Shown here: one piece after another, positions 26,701 through 36,150 of the stretch
How the letters are laid out: each line of letters starts with the position of its first letter
How positions within the stretch are numbered: the stretch's first letter is position 1
Assembly: GCF_021869535.1 (NCBI RefSeq)
Contig: NW_026262668.1
Span: 76,715,558-76,779,557, forward strand
Reading direction: 5' to 3'
Origin: Mytilus californianus
Taxonomy: Eukaryota > Mollusca > Bivalvia > Mytilida > Mytilidae
Length of the DNA: 64,000 bases
Notes under the pieces: generated by a model
Told to the model about the DNA's origin: nothing
Database searches by the model: none
What the model saw: only the letters and a program-made list of their open reading frames with translations
Translations under genes and position numbers: made by a program

Positions 26701-28280
26701 TTTAAATATAATGTAAACAATTAAACGCCAAACAGTGTTCAGGGAACACAAACATCTGACAACATATTAAAATGTTAACCGTTCCTCAGACCGTTGACCA
26801 TGATTGAACGATAGAAATAACCTTTGCGTTTGAATCTGTATGATGGAATTTTTCATGGAATAAAAACCGACAATACTTTAAAATACAAAGTCTTTATTGA
26901 AATAAAACATATTCTCAACAATAGAATATTTTGATAGATGAACTATATTTTAACCAGGAGTCCTTACAGAAGTTAATTCCCAAAAACAACAAACGAAAAT
27001 CGTATCGCCGGTATGCCAAAGAAATTGTTTTTCAATAATTTTATATCACCGGTGATTGTTAAACTCTACTTATTTCAAAATTTTTAATTTTAATTCATTC
27101 TTTATTTCAGTCATATTTCACGACCAACCTGATGAAAACATTACATTTGGGGAAATCATTGCCATCGACTGTGCCGTAGAGTCACATCCACCGATAACTA
27201 ATTTAACAGAAATAACTTGGTCATTAAATGGAAGCTGTGTTAATATTTATAACATAACAAAATATCACCGACCAACACCTACTAACCTGATTATCAATAA
27301 TGCCACGTTTAGTGACCAAGGGAAGTACACATGCGCAGTTGAGAACGATAAGGTTAACGGAACCAGTGGTGGATTTTGGCTGAATGTAATTGGAGGTAAG
27401 CAAAATTTAAAACTTAATAGTATGCTCGAAATATTTCACCAAGAGAAAATAATATGTATCCGCACTTTTCCCCCTAAAATGTCGCTATATCAAATTTAGA
27501 CATAGCTGATTTCTTAACTCTAGGGTCACTTGCAAAGAGTTTTACAGACGTATAGAATAGATTGTGGATTTTATTTTATCTCACAGCTTACAAATTATCT
27601 TGATAGTCATTGGTTGCTGATAACTGTTCTTCTAATATCAAGATGTGAAGCGGTGCCCTCAAAGAGGGGACCAACAATTTAACAGTTATACTTTCCGATT
27701 AATAAAAGAACAATTTTTTTAAAGCAAGTTGATTATGAGAATTTAAATATGAACATCTACGGTTAAATCAGAATAAATTCAGAATAAACTAGTTAATTTA
27801 CATTTATGTCCATAATGTAAACATCGCTAATTGATACCGTAACCATAACATATGATTTATTGGTTGATTTTTTTGTCGTACAAATTGGAAAGAGCCTAAA
27901 CTTGGTAAAATTCATATCATTCTCAAGCTTAGTCATCAAATGGAACCTGTAATTTATTTACACTTTTTGCGTATTGGACAAAATTTAAATCATGAAAAAA
28001 TTGACACTCCTATAAAATATAAAAAAGAAATCAGTCATATTTTATTTCAAGACAATTTTGATAAATCTTCTCATTATCCGCGACAAGTTTCTTAATAGCT
28101 AAAGGTTAATTTAGTGTCGATAATTGATGGTTAATAAAAACGATTTTTAAGTTGTTTATCTTAAATCTTCTCTCTGATTTCCTACATTAAGTGCCAAAAC
28201 ACTTTGCAAAAGAAGACAGATCAGTTTATTTTTATACGACCGCAAAAAAAATTTTGTGGTCGTATATTGGTATGACGTTG

Positions 28281-28315
<35 letters not shown>

Positions 28316-31300
28316 CGAAGACACATTGGTTTTCGCACTCTAACTTTAGTTTAAGTGAATGGATCTTTTTGAAATTTGACCATAAGATTAAATACCACAA
28401 AAGGAAGGTTGGGATTGATTTTGGGGGTTATGGTACCAACAGTTAAGGAATTAGGGGCCAAAAAGGGGCCAAAAATAAGCATTTTCTAGTTTCCAGACAA
28501 TAACTGTGGAACGGTGTATGGATCTCTCTGAAATTATACTACAAGTTTCCATACCACAAAGGGATGGTTAGGATTTGCTTTGGGGGGTTATGGCTCAAAC
28601 CGTTTAGGAATTAGGGGCAAAAAAGGGGGAAAAACAAGGTTGTCCTGGTTAATGGACAAATACTTTAGTACAAAACATAATTTAAAGCAGTGTAAGGGAG
28701 ATAAATCAAATACATCATTGAAATTATCTCCCTTACACTGCTTTTAAATTATGTATAAAGTAATGGTTAATGAACAATAAAGATAATTTAAAACAGTGTA
28801 AGGGAGGTAATCCAAATACAACGTTATGGTTACTTCCCTTACACTGCTTTTAAATTATGTTTAAAGAAATGCATATTTATAAAGGAAGACCAGTAAAAAT
28901 ATCTGCAAATGTTGCATCTTTTTTTTTTACAAAAAAATCCATATGAAAGATTTGACACTATATTTTTAATTCTATTATAAAATAGATTAAGTTAGCACTA
29001 TGGTAAATTTAAATGGGTAATTATGGTTGCCAACTCCATTGGAAATTTGAATTGAGATTATGACCATATCTTGAGGGAAAGAATTTTTTGGGGGAAAAAA
29101 GGGGGGGGGGATAAAAAGAAATTGTGGGGGGTCAATTTTTTCTCATTTCAGATTTCAGAAATTAAAAAGAATTATTCTTCAAATATTATTTTTTTTTCAA
29201 ATTTCAAATATTGAAAAATTTCAAGAAGTAATCTTTAATTGCACAGTATGGCGCATTAGATTTGTAAAATCTTTGATCACATTTATTTATTTGTTATGCC
29301 GAATCTAACAGTGTATTTAGATTTTTAATTTTGGGTCCAGTTTTCAAATTGGTCTACATTAAGGTCCAAAGGGTCCAAAATTAAACTTTGTTTGATTTTA
29401 GCAAAAATTGAATATATGAGGTTCTTTGATATGCTGAATCTAAACATGTATTTAGATTTTTGATTTTTGGCCCAGATTTCAAGTTGGTCCAAATTGGGGT
29501 CCAAAATTAAACTTTGTTTGATTTCAACAAAAATTGAATAAATGGGGTTCTTTGATATGCTGAATCTAACCATGTATTTAGATTTTTTATTTGTTGACCC
29601 CGTTATCAAATTGGTTCATATTGAGGTCAAAAGGGTCCAAAATTAAACTTTGTTTGATTTCATCAAAAATTGAATTATTGGGGTTCTTTGATATGCCAAA
29701 TCTAACCGTGTATTTAGATTTTTAATTTTGGGTCCGGTTTTTTAAATTGGTCTTCATTGAGGTCCAAAGGGTCCAAAATTAAACTTAGTTTGATTTTAAC
29801 AAAAATTGAATTCTTGGGGTTCTTTGATATGCTGAATCTAAACATGTGTTTAGATTTTTGATTATGGGCCTAGTTTTCAAGTTGGTCCAAATTGTGGTCC
29901 AAAAATAAAATTGTTTGATTTCAACAAAAATTGAATATATGGGGTTCTTTGATATGCTGAATCTAACCATGAATTTAGATTTTTTATTTGTGGGCCCCGC
30001 TATCAAATTGGTTCATATTGAGGTCAAAAGGGTCCAAAATTAAACTTTGTTTGATTTCATCAAAAATGGAATTATTGGGGTTCTTTGATATTCCAAATTT
30101 AACTGTGTATTTAGATTTTTAATTTTAAGTCCTGTTTTTAAATTGGTCTACATTAAGGTCCAAAGGGTCCAAAATTAAACTTAGTTTGATTTTAGCAAAA
30201 ATTGAATTCTTGGGGTTCTTTGATATGCTGAATCTAAACATGTGTTTAAATTTTTGATTATGGGCCCAGTTTTCAAGTTTGTCCAAGTTGGTGTCCAAAA
30301 TTAAACTTTGTTTGATTTTAACAAAAATTGAATATATGGGGTTCTTTGATATGCTGAATCTAACCATGTATTTTGATTTTGGACATTGGACCATAATAGG
30401 TAAATTAAAAAAAATTCAAGTTCTTAGACCACATTCTTTCTGTGTCAGAAACCTATGCTGTGTCAAATATTTAATAACAATCCAAATTCAGAGCTGTATC
30501 AAACTTGAATGTTGTGTCCATACTTGCCCCAACTGTTCAGGGTTCGACCTCTGCGGTCGTATCAAGCTGCGCCCCAGCGAAGCATTTTATTTGTATTGTA
30601 TTGTGCCGGCAAATCAATAATGCAACTGATACTTTATATATTGATGGAGATCGTGCAATACCGAATTAACAGACTTGCTACTTATTTGTTCCATTCGAAA
30701 AATAGAGGGAAAATCGTGCATATATATCAGATCGTAATCAAATTAAAGCAAACACGTGCTTGATTGATGGATTGATCAATTGATATGCATTGATGCCGGA
30801 CGTCAAGCCCCAAAACACATGCCTATATTGAAGACAATAACAAGCGACTGTCATATAAACAAATATGTTAAGTTGTGCTAGACAAACAAGTAGAGTTGAA
30901 CATTTTACGTTGTATAGAATAAGAAGGCAGCCCAAAGTAAGACACATTTATCTAGAATCCATGCAAACCAGCTTTAGCTCTTACTCATGAATGTTGCTTG
31001 ATTTACAAATATAAATTTGTGTAATTTTTTTTACCATTCAGAGATCAATCCTACAACCTCACACATTCGAGGCAATCTCGTTTTGGAGATACGATCGAGC
31101 CCATATGACAATAATTTTTTCATGTTTTTACTGTTTTAACAAAACAAAATTCAAAGCGTGATAAATATTATGACGCCCTTGAGATGAAGAAAAATATAGT
31201 GAAAATTAGAAAATTTTGTAAATTGGTGCGTCTAAAGCGTCTAAAGCGCTTTTCTAGATTTACCATCACAAGGAACGCTCAAAACCACAAAATTTGAAAG

Positions 31301-31364
31301 CCAATGATGTATTAATGATGTATAAATGCTTGAATACTCGAAGAGCTATTTGACAAAAAAGGAC

Positions 31365-31398
<34 letters not shown>

Positions 31399-34300
31399 TC
31401 GTGACATTAATCTTTGGTTGAACAGGCTTACGTGATTTTCAAATTTGTTCATTTGTTAAGGACAGTGTGAAAATAGCTGATTCTTTGTGCTTTGTTTTGG
31501 TGATGTGCATAAGTGTAAGAGACACAATACAAAGTTTGTCAAATCCGAATTTGCAAAAGGATAGTTTTTTGCGACTGTAAAATAGGTTTAACTCTATCGC
31601 CTTTTTTGCTAATACCAAGTCGGGATATCTAAACCATAAGCTTTTCATAGTTGTTTGTCTTTGTTTGTACATCTTTTTTTTCGGATCGGGTGTTGGTGGT
31701 TGATGTGGTCTGTTGTACTTTTTGGCAATTCTTGTTACATCTTTTTGTGTATTGAAAACGGGTCATTTTAAAAATATGATATATCATAAAGAGTTATGAA
31801 TCCAAAATTTTGAACAACCTAATTTTTTGTCTTTTCCTTTGACTAAATCAAGCTATCAACGTTTATAAAAAAAAATTTGCATCTACTAAACGTCAGATGA
31901 TGGTTTTGTTTTCAAATTAGAAATATAAAAAAAAACATGTTTGAGGCGAAATGTAAAGTTGATGTTTAAAATATGCCATACAGCTATAATTAACATTGAT
32001 ATCCGTAAAAACAACTTCAAATTTTGGTGCTTTATCATATTTGATTGTGGAAAGATGTAAGTCGTTTCAGAAATAGTAAATAAATGCGCAATCAAAAACA
32101 TAGATTGCCGAAAGAAGGATAATACCATTATCAAAGAGTAATTTAAGACAACAGTGCAAAACACATGATCCAGAAAAAAATTGAATAAAAAGAACCCAAC
32201 AAAAAAGAGTGAATGTTGTGCTCCATAAGCGTCAGGTATTCCCGCTATTGACCAATGACAACCGTTGTATTATTACTGAATGGAAAGAAAATGTCTGTTA
32301 AATAGGGAACAGATTCGAAATAACAACATTAACGGTACCAATTTTACTGCACCAGATGCGTATTTCAACAATACATGTCTCTTCAGAGATGCACGTGGCC
32401 AAAATATTTAAAATTCCAATAGTTAACATAAACTTTGAAGAGCTAACCGAAAAGGACTAAAAGTATAGTCGGAAAAACTCGAGAGGAAAAAATTCTGATT
32501 TATATAATAATGTATTTTGGTCTAATTAACAATTTCAATTTCAGGTCTTAGCTACATTTAACCATTAGGTTGATTGTAAAATACTTTGAAGGGGATTTCT
32601 TTTATGAAAACAAAATATTGCACTTCTGACCGAACGTATATAAGGAAATCAAAAGAAGCACAAACCTTCAGTTGTGTATGCAAGTCAAAAAACTTGTATC
32701 GTGATGTCAAATAAAATTTTAATTACCGCATTATGCTTCTACGAAAATATCAAAATTCACATGTAAAAGGTACATTTTAATTTTTACCTTGTTTTGTTTT
32801 TTTTTAGTACACAATTTTGTTATGAAAACCGATTAATCAGGGAACATGGAAAATTTAGTAATCTTTCATTCCTTCATTTGACTAAGCTAAGAATATGTGT
32901 TCAACCTCAGGCAACGGCAAGGAAATTGTTAAAGGAATTTTGTACAACATACATATTAGGATAATTTCAATTCACTATTGGTACAAAATGATTAAATATT
33001 GATTCAAATAATTCTTCATTGTAATTCTGATCGTTTTTCACGATATCTGTGGTAATTTTTGGCCGAACGTTGATCGATGTTAAACTCGTCAATGAACATC
33101 CTGGACAAGGGGTTAGTGTTCATTGAGATCTACTAAAGTTACTGATATAAATGTTGTCAACATTTTTCTCTTTATATCAAGCAACTGAAAGTGAAAAGCA
33201 AATGAAATGCCAGAATTCACATTCAATTCAATGACATCTGATAATGCTAGGATAAATATTTATTGGATTAGGGGAGGGTTGGGTGCCCGCTAACATTATG
33301 TATATGCCTGTCCCAAGTCAGGAGCCTGTAATTCAGTGGTTGTCGTTTGTTTCTGTGTATCATATTTGTTTTTCGTTCATTATTTTGTACATAAATTAGG
33401 CCGTTAGTTTTCTCGTTTGAATTGTTTTACATTTGTCATTTCGGGGCCTTTTATAGCTGACTATGCGGTATAGGTTTTGCTCATTGTTGAAGGCCGTACG
33501 GTGACTTATAGTTGTTAATTTCTGTGTCATTTGGTTTCTTGTGGAGAGTTGTCTCATTGGCAATTATACAACATCTTCTTATTTTTATATTGACCTATAT
33601 AGAAGAAATAATAATAAATATTCCGCTTGACAAATAACAGTTTAAATTATTTTCAGACTTCCCTAATGTCAACAGTAACATAATTTACAACACAGTTCAA
33701 TACTCAGCGTTTTTAAGCGTAAACGAATCATCCACACTTATACTAACTTGTAGTTATGAATCCTTCCCGCCTGCAACAGGTATACAATGGAAAAAACAAA
33801 AAGACGATATTAACCAGCCGTTGTCAGACAGAGCCACTGGTGGCAATTTGTATGACCCAAACATCACTTTCACATCGGTACAAAAATCTGACGAAGGAAA
33901 TTATACGTGCTTTGTCACAAATGCTGTAGGTACACGTCCTGGAAACTCAGTATTTATACAAGTCAATGAATGTAAGTATATTTGTCTTCATTGAACATGC
34001 GCTATTATTATACCTTACATATATTTCAAACAATTCTATTGGGTAAAACGTTATCACGTGACATGGAATAATTCAAAAAATTTTCATTCAATTGCAAGGA
34101 AGAACGAATAACCCTAAAAATTTACACCAGCGTTGAATAATCCTATTATTCACCGGCGAATAACCTTTTTAGTTTGTTGATTTGTACTCATGAAAATGAC
34201 GTCACAGACGTAAATAAACAAAATGGCAACGTTCAAGTTACAGGAAGCCCATTGATCGAGAGAAGAGGAAATAAGGATTTTGACGTGCATCTTGTGCCGA

Positions 34301-35461
34301 TGATATCTCTAATAACGGTCCTTTTCAGGGCCATCAATATTTTACAAAAAGAATCTACCTTAAATTTGTTGTACATACGAGAATTCTAAGACACAAGTTA
34401 CATGTATTTTTGAACGTCAACTTGTGTTTGTTACTGACTCAAGTAGGGGTAAGTGCTTTTACAATGATTCAAAATGCCCTTCCACTGTTAGTTCGGTATA
34501 ATAAAACAATTGTGGCCCTTTAGAAGCGATGAATATCCAAAATTGTCAACCCTTAAAAGTTATTTCACTTCGGGCTGCGCCCTCAGTGAAATAACCTTCT
34601 CGTGTTGACAATTTTGGATATTCACCTTTTCAACGGGCCATAATTGTATATTATACGTTACGTCTTCTTAATGTTATTACACGTAATATTTGAAGAAAAT
34701 AAGATAGTGAAGTGTTCTTCATAACTGGAACACATGCAGAGAAAGATATATGTTCTCAGAATACCATTGATAAAGATTCAAAGAAAACTGATTTCATATG
34801 TGTCTTAAAACATATTACGACAGAAATCGCTTTTTGGTTGTGTAATTGTATATCTTTGAAATCTGATATTACCGTGTGTAGTTATTGACATCCACCATAG
34901 GACATAAAGTGTTAAGAACAGTTAAATATTTCGGATGTTCCACAGACAAACCGGATTATAGTTCGTAGCTAACACCCTATCCAAGTAATTTTATAATAAC
35001 AACGTACCCACAAAAAGTAGGAATCAAAATACCAGAATTTTCTAGAGTATTTAGAATGTATAGTGCATTATGTTACACCTTTTGTAACAACATTATTTAT
35101 ACTTTAAAACCTCGTATTGTACATGTTTTATTTCTATTTTTCAGCTATGTGTCCATGTCTCTGTTCATTCAAGGAAAAGTTAGAGTTTTGGAAGAATAAA
35201 AATTTCACTAAGGAAGAAATGTTAGAATATATGGAACCTTTCTTGAAACAAGCCCTTGAGGCAATGAAGCTTGAACAGAAAACATTGTCCAAAAACATCC
35301 GCAAGCGTACAAGTGCGAGGGATGGCAGGAAATCTTCCCAACAGATTGGAATTGTGGGTATAGTTTTCATTGTTGCTACGTTCGGAGGGATAATTGTTTT
35401 CGATATCATTGCCATCAAAAGATATGTGCAAAATATCAGAGGAGCGTTTAATAGAGTTTAG
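11665..35461 (+). CDS. Five-Ig-domain type I membrane protein (spliced gene, nine exons)
   Basis: The join is 11665-11728, 12911-12982, 15461-15517, 17405-17728, 18196-18474, 24966-25259, 27111-27395, 33657-33971, 35145-35461. This gives 2007 nt, or 668 residues plus TAG. All eight introns are phase 1, the usual phase for shuffled Ig exons. Predicted order: signal peptide (1-21), two short hydrophilic linker exons (22-64), Ig1 (65-172), Ig2 (173-265), Ig3 (266-363), Ig4 (364-458), Ig5 (459-563), a CPC/helical juxtamembrane module (564-630), one transmembrane helix (about 631-654) and a basic tail of about 14 residues. Many N-x-S/T sites agree with an extracellular glycoprotein. The tail shows no ITIM, ITAM or TIR motif, so any signalling would need a partner. 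A role in recognition or adhesion, possibly immune, is inference from architecture alone. Exons 4-9 are secure from paired Cys, Asp-x-Gly/Ala-x-Tyr-x-Cys motifs and splice sites; exons 1-3 are less so. I do not recognise a named orthologue. Confidence 0.8.
12143..12240 (-). repeat. Palindrome-rich inverted repeat, right arm
   Basis: On the minus strand it reads GAGTATTTAGACCATACGTG, then TATGGTGATGACCATATGCG, matching the left arm at 11255-11330 with few changes. The pair may be the ends of a MITE-like or foldback element. Confidence 0.7.
12911..12982 (+). CDS. Exon 2 of the Ig receptor: short hydrophilic linker
   Basis: 72 nt between an acceptor (acattgtag) and a strong donor (CG|GTAAGT). 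Entered in phase 1 it is open and exits in phase 1; it reads S-E-L-E-Q-D-E-S-K-V-K-T and onward, a charged peptide suited to follow a signal-peptide cleavage site. It has no cysteines and no recognisable domain. Its upstream flank is homologous to sequence at 9810-10130, so this region has been duplicated. The exon rests on splice signals and phase only. Confidence 0.45.
13598..13930. repeat. Direct repeat pair around GTAACCGG...AGCATGATT
   Basis: TTGGTAACCGGAGAGCATGA at 13598 is repeated as TTTGTAACCGGAAAGCATGA at 13883, each followed by a diverged CCTCCAAAATTCCTTACTGT / CCTAAATTCATAACTGT. The tRNA-like sequence lies between them. Confidence 0.55.
13638..13712 (-). pseudogene. tRNA-like sequence (tRNA-derived SINE head or decayed tRNA)
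   Basis: On the minus strand it has a D-arm like CAATTGGTAGAGCGG and a T-arm/B-box GGCATCGAATCCCGG, spaced as in a tRNA. A convincing seven-base acceptor stem and a clean anticodon stem are missing, so I do not call it functional. Confidence 0.45.
13720..15460. other. Intronic sequence, nothing distinct
   Basis: The part of intron 2 between the tRNA-like repeat and exon 3. It is AT-rich, with a low-complexity CCCCCTCCCCCTCCCC stretch near 14975 and no supported gene. Confidence 0.5.
15461..15517 (+). CDS. Exon 3 of the Ig receptor: short Cys-containing linker
   Basis: 57 nt after a good acceptor (tgtgtttatag) and before ACAG|GTTTGT. Only the phase-1 frame is open; the other two contain stops. 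It encodes H-P-D-C-D-A-K-D-P-T-I-V-L-D-K-C-P-T, with two cysteines twelve residues apart that could form a small loop. The exit phase is 1 and the junction codon with exon 4 is GAT (Asp). The exon is symmetrical, so skipping it would keep the frame. Confidence 0.5.
16119..16690 (+). repeat. Mussel dispersed repeat, composite
   Basis: Begins AAGAAGATGTGGTATAAGTG with CCAATGATACAACTCTCC, and later has a 'gacagactcctggatcctggcttggaacaggcacatac' block typical of these repeats. It lies in intron 3. Confidence 0.65.
16852..17037. mobile_element. MITE-like element with CTATGG(A)TCCGTAGGGGG ends
   Basis: Left end CTATGGTCCGTAGGGGGT; right end is the inverse of CTATGGATCCGTAGGGGGC. Immediately beyond is a second related inverted pair (CGCACGCGGGA near 16898 and CCCGCGGTGCG near 17092), so the structure is nested. 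It is 186 bp, non-coding, in intron 3 about 370 bp before the Ig1 exon. Confidence 0.65.
17405..17728 (+). CDS. Exon 4 of the Ig receptor: Ig domain 1
   Basis: 324 nt, phase 1-1, acceptor tttcag and donor GAAG|GTCAGT. It encodes one complete Ig fold: B-strand Cys in LTLEC-like context (MTLEC), core Trp in LQWIKH, and the F-strand motif EDTATYQC. At about 108 residues it fits a V- or I-set domain. Several N-x-S/T sites are present. The internal ATG at 17449 is not a start; the exon opens upstream at the splice site. Confidence 0.88.
18196..18474 (+). CDS. Exon 5 of the Ig receptor: Ig domain 2
   Basis: 279 nt, phase 1-1, acceptor atcag and donor T|GTGAGT. It encodes a compact (about 93-residue) C2/I-set-like domain with B-strand Cys (VHLEC), Trp pair (VWWKK) and F-strand DIGYYRC. 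Two extra cysteines, one directly after the F-strand Cys and one in FNCS, could make an additional disulfide or loop. The preceding intron is only 467 bp. Confidence 0.88.
18490..22180. other. Intron 5 (first part), no gene supported
   Basis: AT-rich intronic sequence. Short open frames exist but none shows a domain or good splice context. A 33-bp direct repeat (AAGCAAACCCGAAGGGACCT type) occurs at 21661-21693 and 21759-21794, probably a fragment of a dispersed family. Confidence 0.5.
22180..22820 (+). repeat. Mussel dispersed element with internal 58-bp tandem repeat
   Basis: The flanks read CAAGGGCACATTCAAAAACC then CTGACAACGCCATGGCAAAA on the left, and a GATATCAGGTGTTCCGGAAG, AAGCAAAATCTGCTCTACTA type block on the right whose inverse is at 2440-2510. 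The tandem array is expanded within the element, so this is one composite element in intron 5. Confidence 0.7.
22281..22660 (+). repeat. 58-bp tandem repeat, about 6.5 copies
   Basis: Unit AATACATGTCAACAAAACAC, TACAAAAATACTTATATCTG, AGCAATACGAACACCACC (58 bp). Copies are nearly identical; one near 22550 is shortened by an internal deletion. Confidence 0.9.
23561..24115 (+). repeat. Direct repeats flanking a 20-bp minisatellite
   Basis: GATTGGTGTGATGTCAAGCC to GGTTTAGGCATGGA occurs at about 23564-23647 and 24034-24111, nearly identical. Between them lies a tandem array (about 23815-24005) of the 20-mer GCTTCCTCATAGCCTCATAG, with C/G/A changes. The sequence from about 23000 may belong to the same element. 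Confidence 0.75.
24966..25259 (+). CDS. Exon 6 of the Ig receptor: Ig domain 3 (lacks the core Trp)
   Basis: 294 nt, phase 1-1, acceptor ttttacag. B-strand Cys (LNINC) and F-strand QDSGNYTC are clear, but where the C-strand Trp is expected there is Phe (TLQFKE). The donor is GGAG|GCAAGT, a strong GC-AG type site; no GT donor keeps phase 1 before the in-frame TAA a few codons later. Long introns lie before (6.5 kb) and after (1.85 kb). A degenerate copy of its 5' end lies about 600 bp downstream. Confidence 0.87.
25555..25612 (+). pseudogene. Partial, decayed copy of Ig domain 3 exon
   Basis: AGTAAATTCTACAAATTATG, CAGAAGGATTTAC matches AATTAATTCTACACATTATG, CAGAAGGATTCAT at the start of exon 6 (24982-25014), and is also preceded by a tttacaatag acceptor-like sequence. 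Homology then stops. The copy lies in intron 6 and could not encode an Ig domain. Confidence 0.7.
26566..26606 (+). repeat. Short fragment of the mussel dispersed repeat
   Basis: AAGAAGATGTGGTATGAGTG then CCAATGAGACAACTCTCAT: a clean 40-bp end fragment in intron 6. Confidence 0.75.
27111..27395 (+). CDS. Exon 7 of the Ig receptor: Ig domain 4
   Basis: 285 nt, phase 1-1, acceptor tttatttcag and donor GGAG|GTAAGC. The Ig core is clear: Cys in IAIDC, Trp in ITWSLN, F-strand SDQGKYTC. An extra Cys follows the Trp (GSC). It is rich in N-x-T/S sites, including ENIT, NLT, NIT, NAT and NGT. Confidence 0.89.
28676..28859. repeat. Two consecutive hairpins (CAGTGTAAGGGAG...CTCCCTTACACTG)
   Basis: 28676-28753 and 28783-28859 each fold into a stem of about 28-30 bp: CATAATTTAAAGCAGTGTAA plus GGGAGATAA on one side and its complement on the other. 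The loops differ. The two hairpins are duplicates of one another. Confidence 0.85.
29300..30390. repeat. ~130-bp tandem repeats in a trimeric ~397-bp higher-order unit
   Basis: GGTTCTTTGATATGC recurs at about 29421, 29548, 29680, 29818, 29944, 30079, 30216 and 30341. Every third copy is the closest match, and third-neighbour spacing is 396-399. The minus strand carries repeated open stretches, a by-product of the repeat. Confidence 0.85.
31368..31396. repeat. (GT)n microsatellite
   Basis: About 14 perfect GT dinucleotides. Confidence 0.95.
32325..32470 (+). repeat. Mussel dispersed repeat fragment (CTGCACCAGATGCG family)
   Basis: ACTGCACCAGATGCGTATTT and ATACATGTCTCTTCAGAGAT in order; I recognise this from memory as a common mussel repeat. 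It is a fragment in intron 7. Confidence 0.6.
33270..33592 (-). repeat. Mussel dispersed repeat, minus orientation, near full length
   Basis: The inverse of 40083-40410: GGGTTGGGTGCCCGC, CCAAGTCAGGAGCCTGTAAT, TCATTTCGGGGCCTTTTATA, AGTTGTCTCATTGGCAATTA and ACATCTTCTT in order. It ends 65 bp before Ig exon 5 (33657). Confidence 0.85.
33657..33971 (+). CDS. Exon 8 of the Ig receptor: Ig domain 5
   Basis: 315 nt, phase 1-1, acceptor attttcag and donor AAT-GAA-T|GTAAGT. Ig landmarks: Cys in LILTC, Trp in IQWKKQ, and SDEGNYTC followed by the typical FVTNAVGT G-strand turn. It is the membrane-proximal Ig domain. The exon contains no in-frame ATG start, so a scan for ATG-initiated ORFs would miss it. 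Confidence 0.88.
34494..34662. mobile_element. Palindromic MITE around TTTCACT...AGTGAAA
   Basis: The arms (GTATAATAAAACAATTGTGG, CCC, then GAATATCCAAAATTGTCAAC) are inverted on the right side. The centre is GTTATTTCACTTCGGGCTGC then GCCCTCAGTGAAATAAC. The arms are about 75 bp with some mismatch. It lies in intron 8. Confidence 0.8.
35145..35461 (+). CDS. Exon 9 of the Ig receptor: CPC juxtamembrane module, transmembrane helix, tail
   Basis: 317 nt, acceptor ctatttttcag, ending at TAG (35459-35461). It encodes residues 564-668. First comes a Cys cluster (MCPCLC), then a charged, probably helical stretch (KEKLEFW, FTKEEMLEYMEPFLKQAL), then a basic and Ser-rich segment (IRKRTSARDGRKSSQQIG), one hydrophobic helix at about 631-654, and the short tail KRYVQNIRGAFNRV. 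From memory, unverified, a similar 'CPC ... RK-SA-D-R-SS-IG-TM' ending recurs in many uncharacterised bivalve membrane proteins. The opposite-strand open frames here are shadows. Confidence 0.88.
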
Positions 35462-36144
35462 ATAATTCAATCTTCAATTTCCGCAATATTGGCTTAAATT
35501 TTCTAAGTAGAAATGTTTGGTATACACACCTCTTTAGGTTTGAGGGTACATACAGGAAACGGAAATAGTATAAACTAACAATCAATTACTGAACATTAAA
35601 AATATTTTTTTTTAATTTTTTTTTAAGAATTATTTTTTGGAACTCAGTAATTAACTCTGGAGGCAGATGTGATATATTATTATATTTGCATTAACAAATT
35701 AAATTGTTATTTAGATTTTGACAAAAGCTTGTGATATAAAATACTGTTTCTCCTTACTGAAATATTGTTGCAGGTTTTTGGCAACTATAGCAATATTTTC
35801 ATGATGATAAATTTTAATTATCATTTAAACGTTTCATTTATCATAATTTGCCTGAGGTAGGCATAAAAATGGATTTTAAAATGACATGAAATTCATCTTC
35901 TACAAGAGATTGTGTTTTGGAGATGTCCTCTCATGAACTTCTTTTCGTTCATACCTTTTTAAATTTGCTTACTACTAGTTCAATACATTTATCTCAAAAT
36001 CACAGTATCGCTCATAGTTATATATTTTTAACATCCCCATAACTCTAAAGCTTTAATTCTTTATTCTGGTATTACAATCTCGTAAAGATCAGATTCTAAA
36101 AACATTTCCCCTGTCTTTCCATTACTAAATACCTTGCTGAATGT

Positions 36145-36150
36145 AATAAA
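36145..36150 (+). promoter_or_regulatory. Candidate polyadenylation signal AATAAA
   Basis: First canonical AATAAA I found downstream of the Ig-gene stop, giving a 3' UTR of about 0.7 kb. An ATTAAA near 35594 is a nearer but weaker alternative. Confidence 0.35.

Larger units (their letters stand above)
28234..30562. mobile_element. 2.3-kb ATACGACCGCA...TGCGGTCGTAT element with internal repeats
   Basis: The left end ATACGACCGCA (28234) and right end TGCGGTCGTAT (30552-30562) are inverted repeats. The left end also folds on itself (28234-28265). Inside, in order: a (GTC)n microsatellite at 28282-28315, two GGTTATGG/GGGGCAAAAAAGGGG modules, two strong hairpins at 28676-28859, and an array of about 130-bp repeats at 29300-30390. 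There is no transposase. It lies in intron 7 and belongs to a family I recall as abundant in bivalves. Confidence 0.7.
30590..33260. other. Intron 7 (later part): microsatellite and repeat fragments, no gene
   Basis: A (GT)n tract lies at 31368-31396. A mussel repeat fragment (TTTTACTGCACCAGATGCGT, then CAATACATGTCTCTTCAGAG) lies at about 32330-32460. The rest is featureless AT-rich intron. Confidence 0.55.

Noticed and set aside
29325-30394. Repetitive minus-strand peptides in the 130-bp repeats
   Set aside because: They arise from the tandem repeat; frames break between units and no domain is present.
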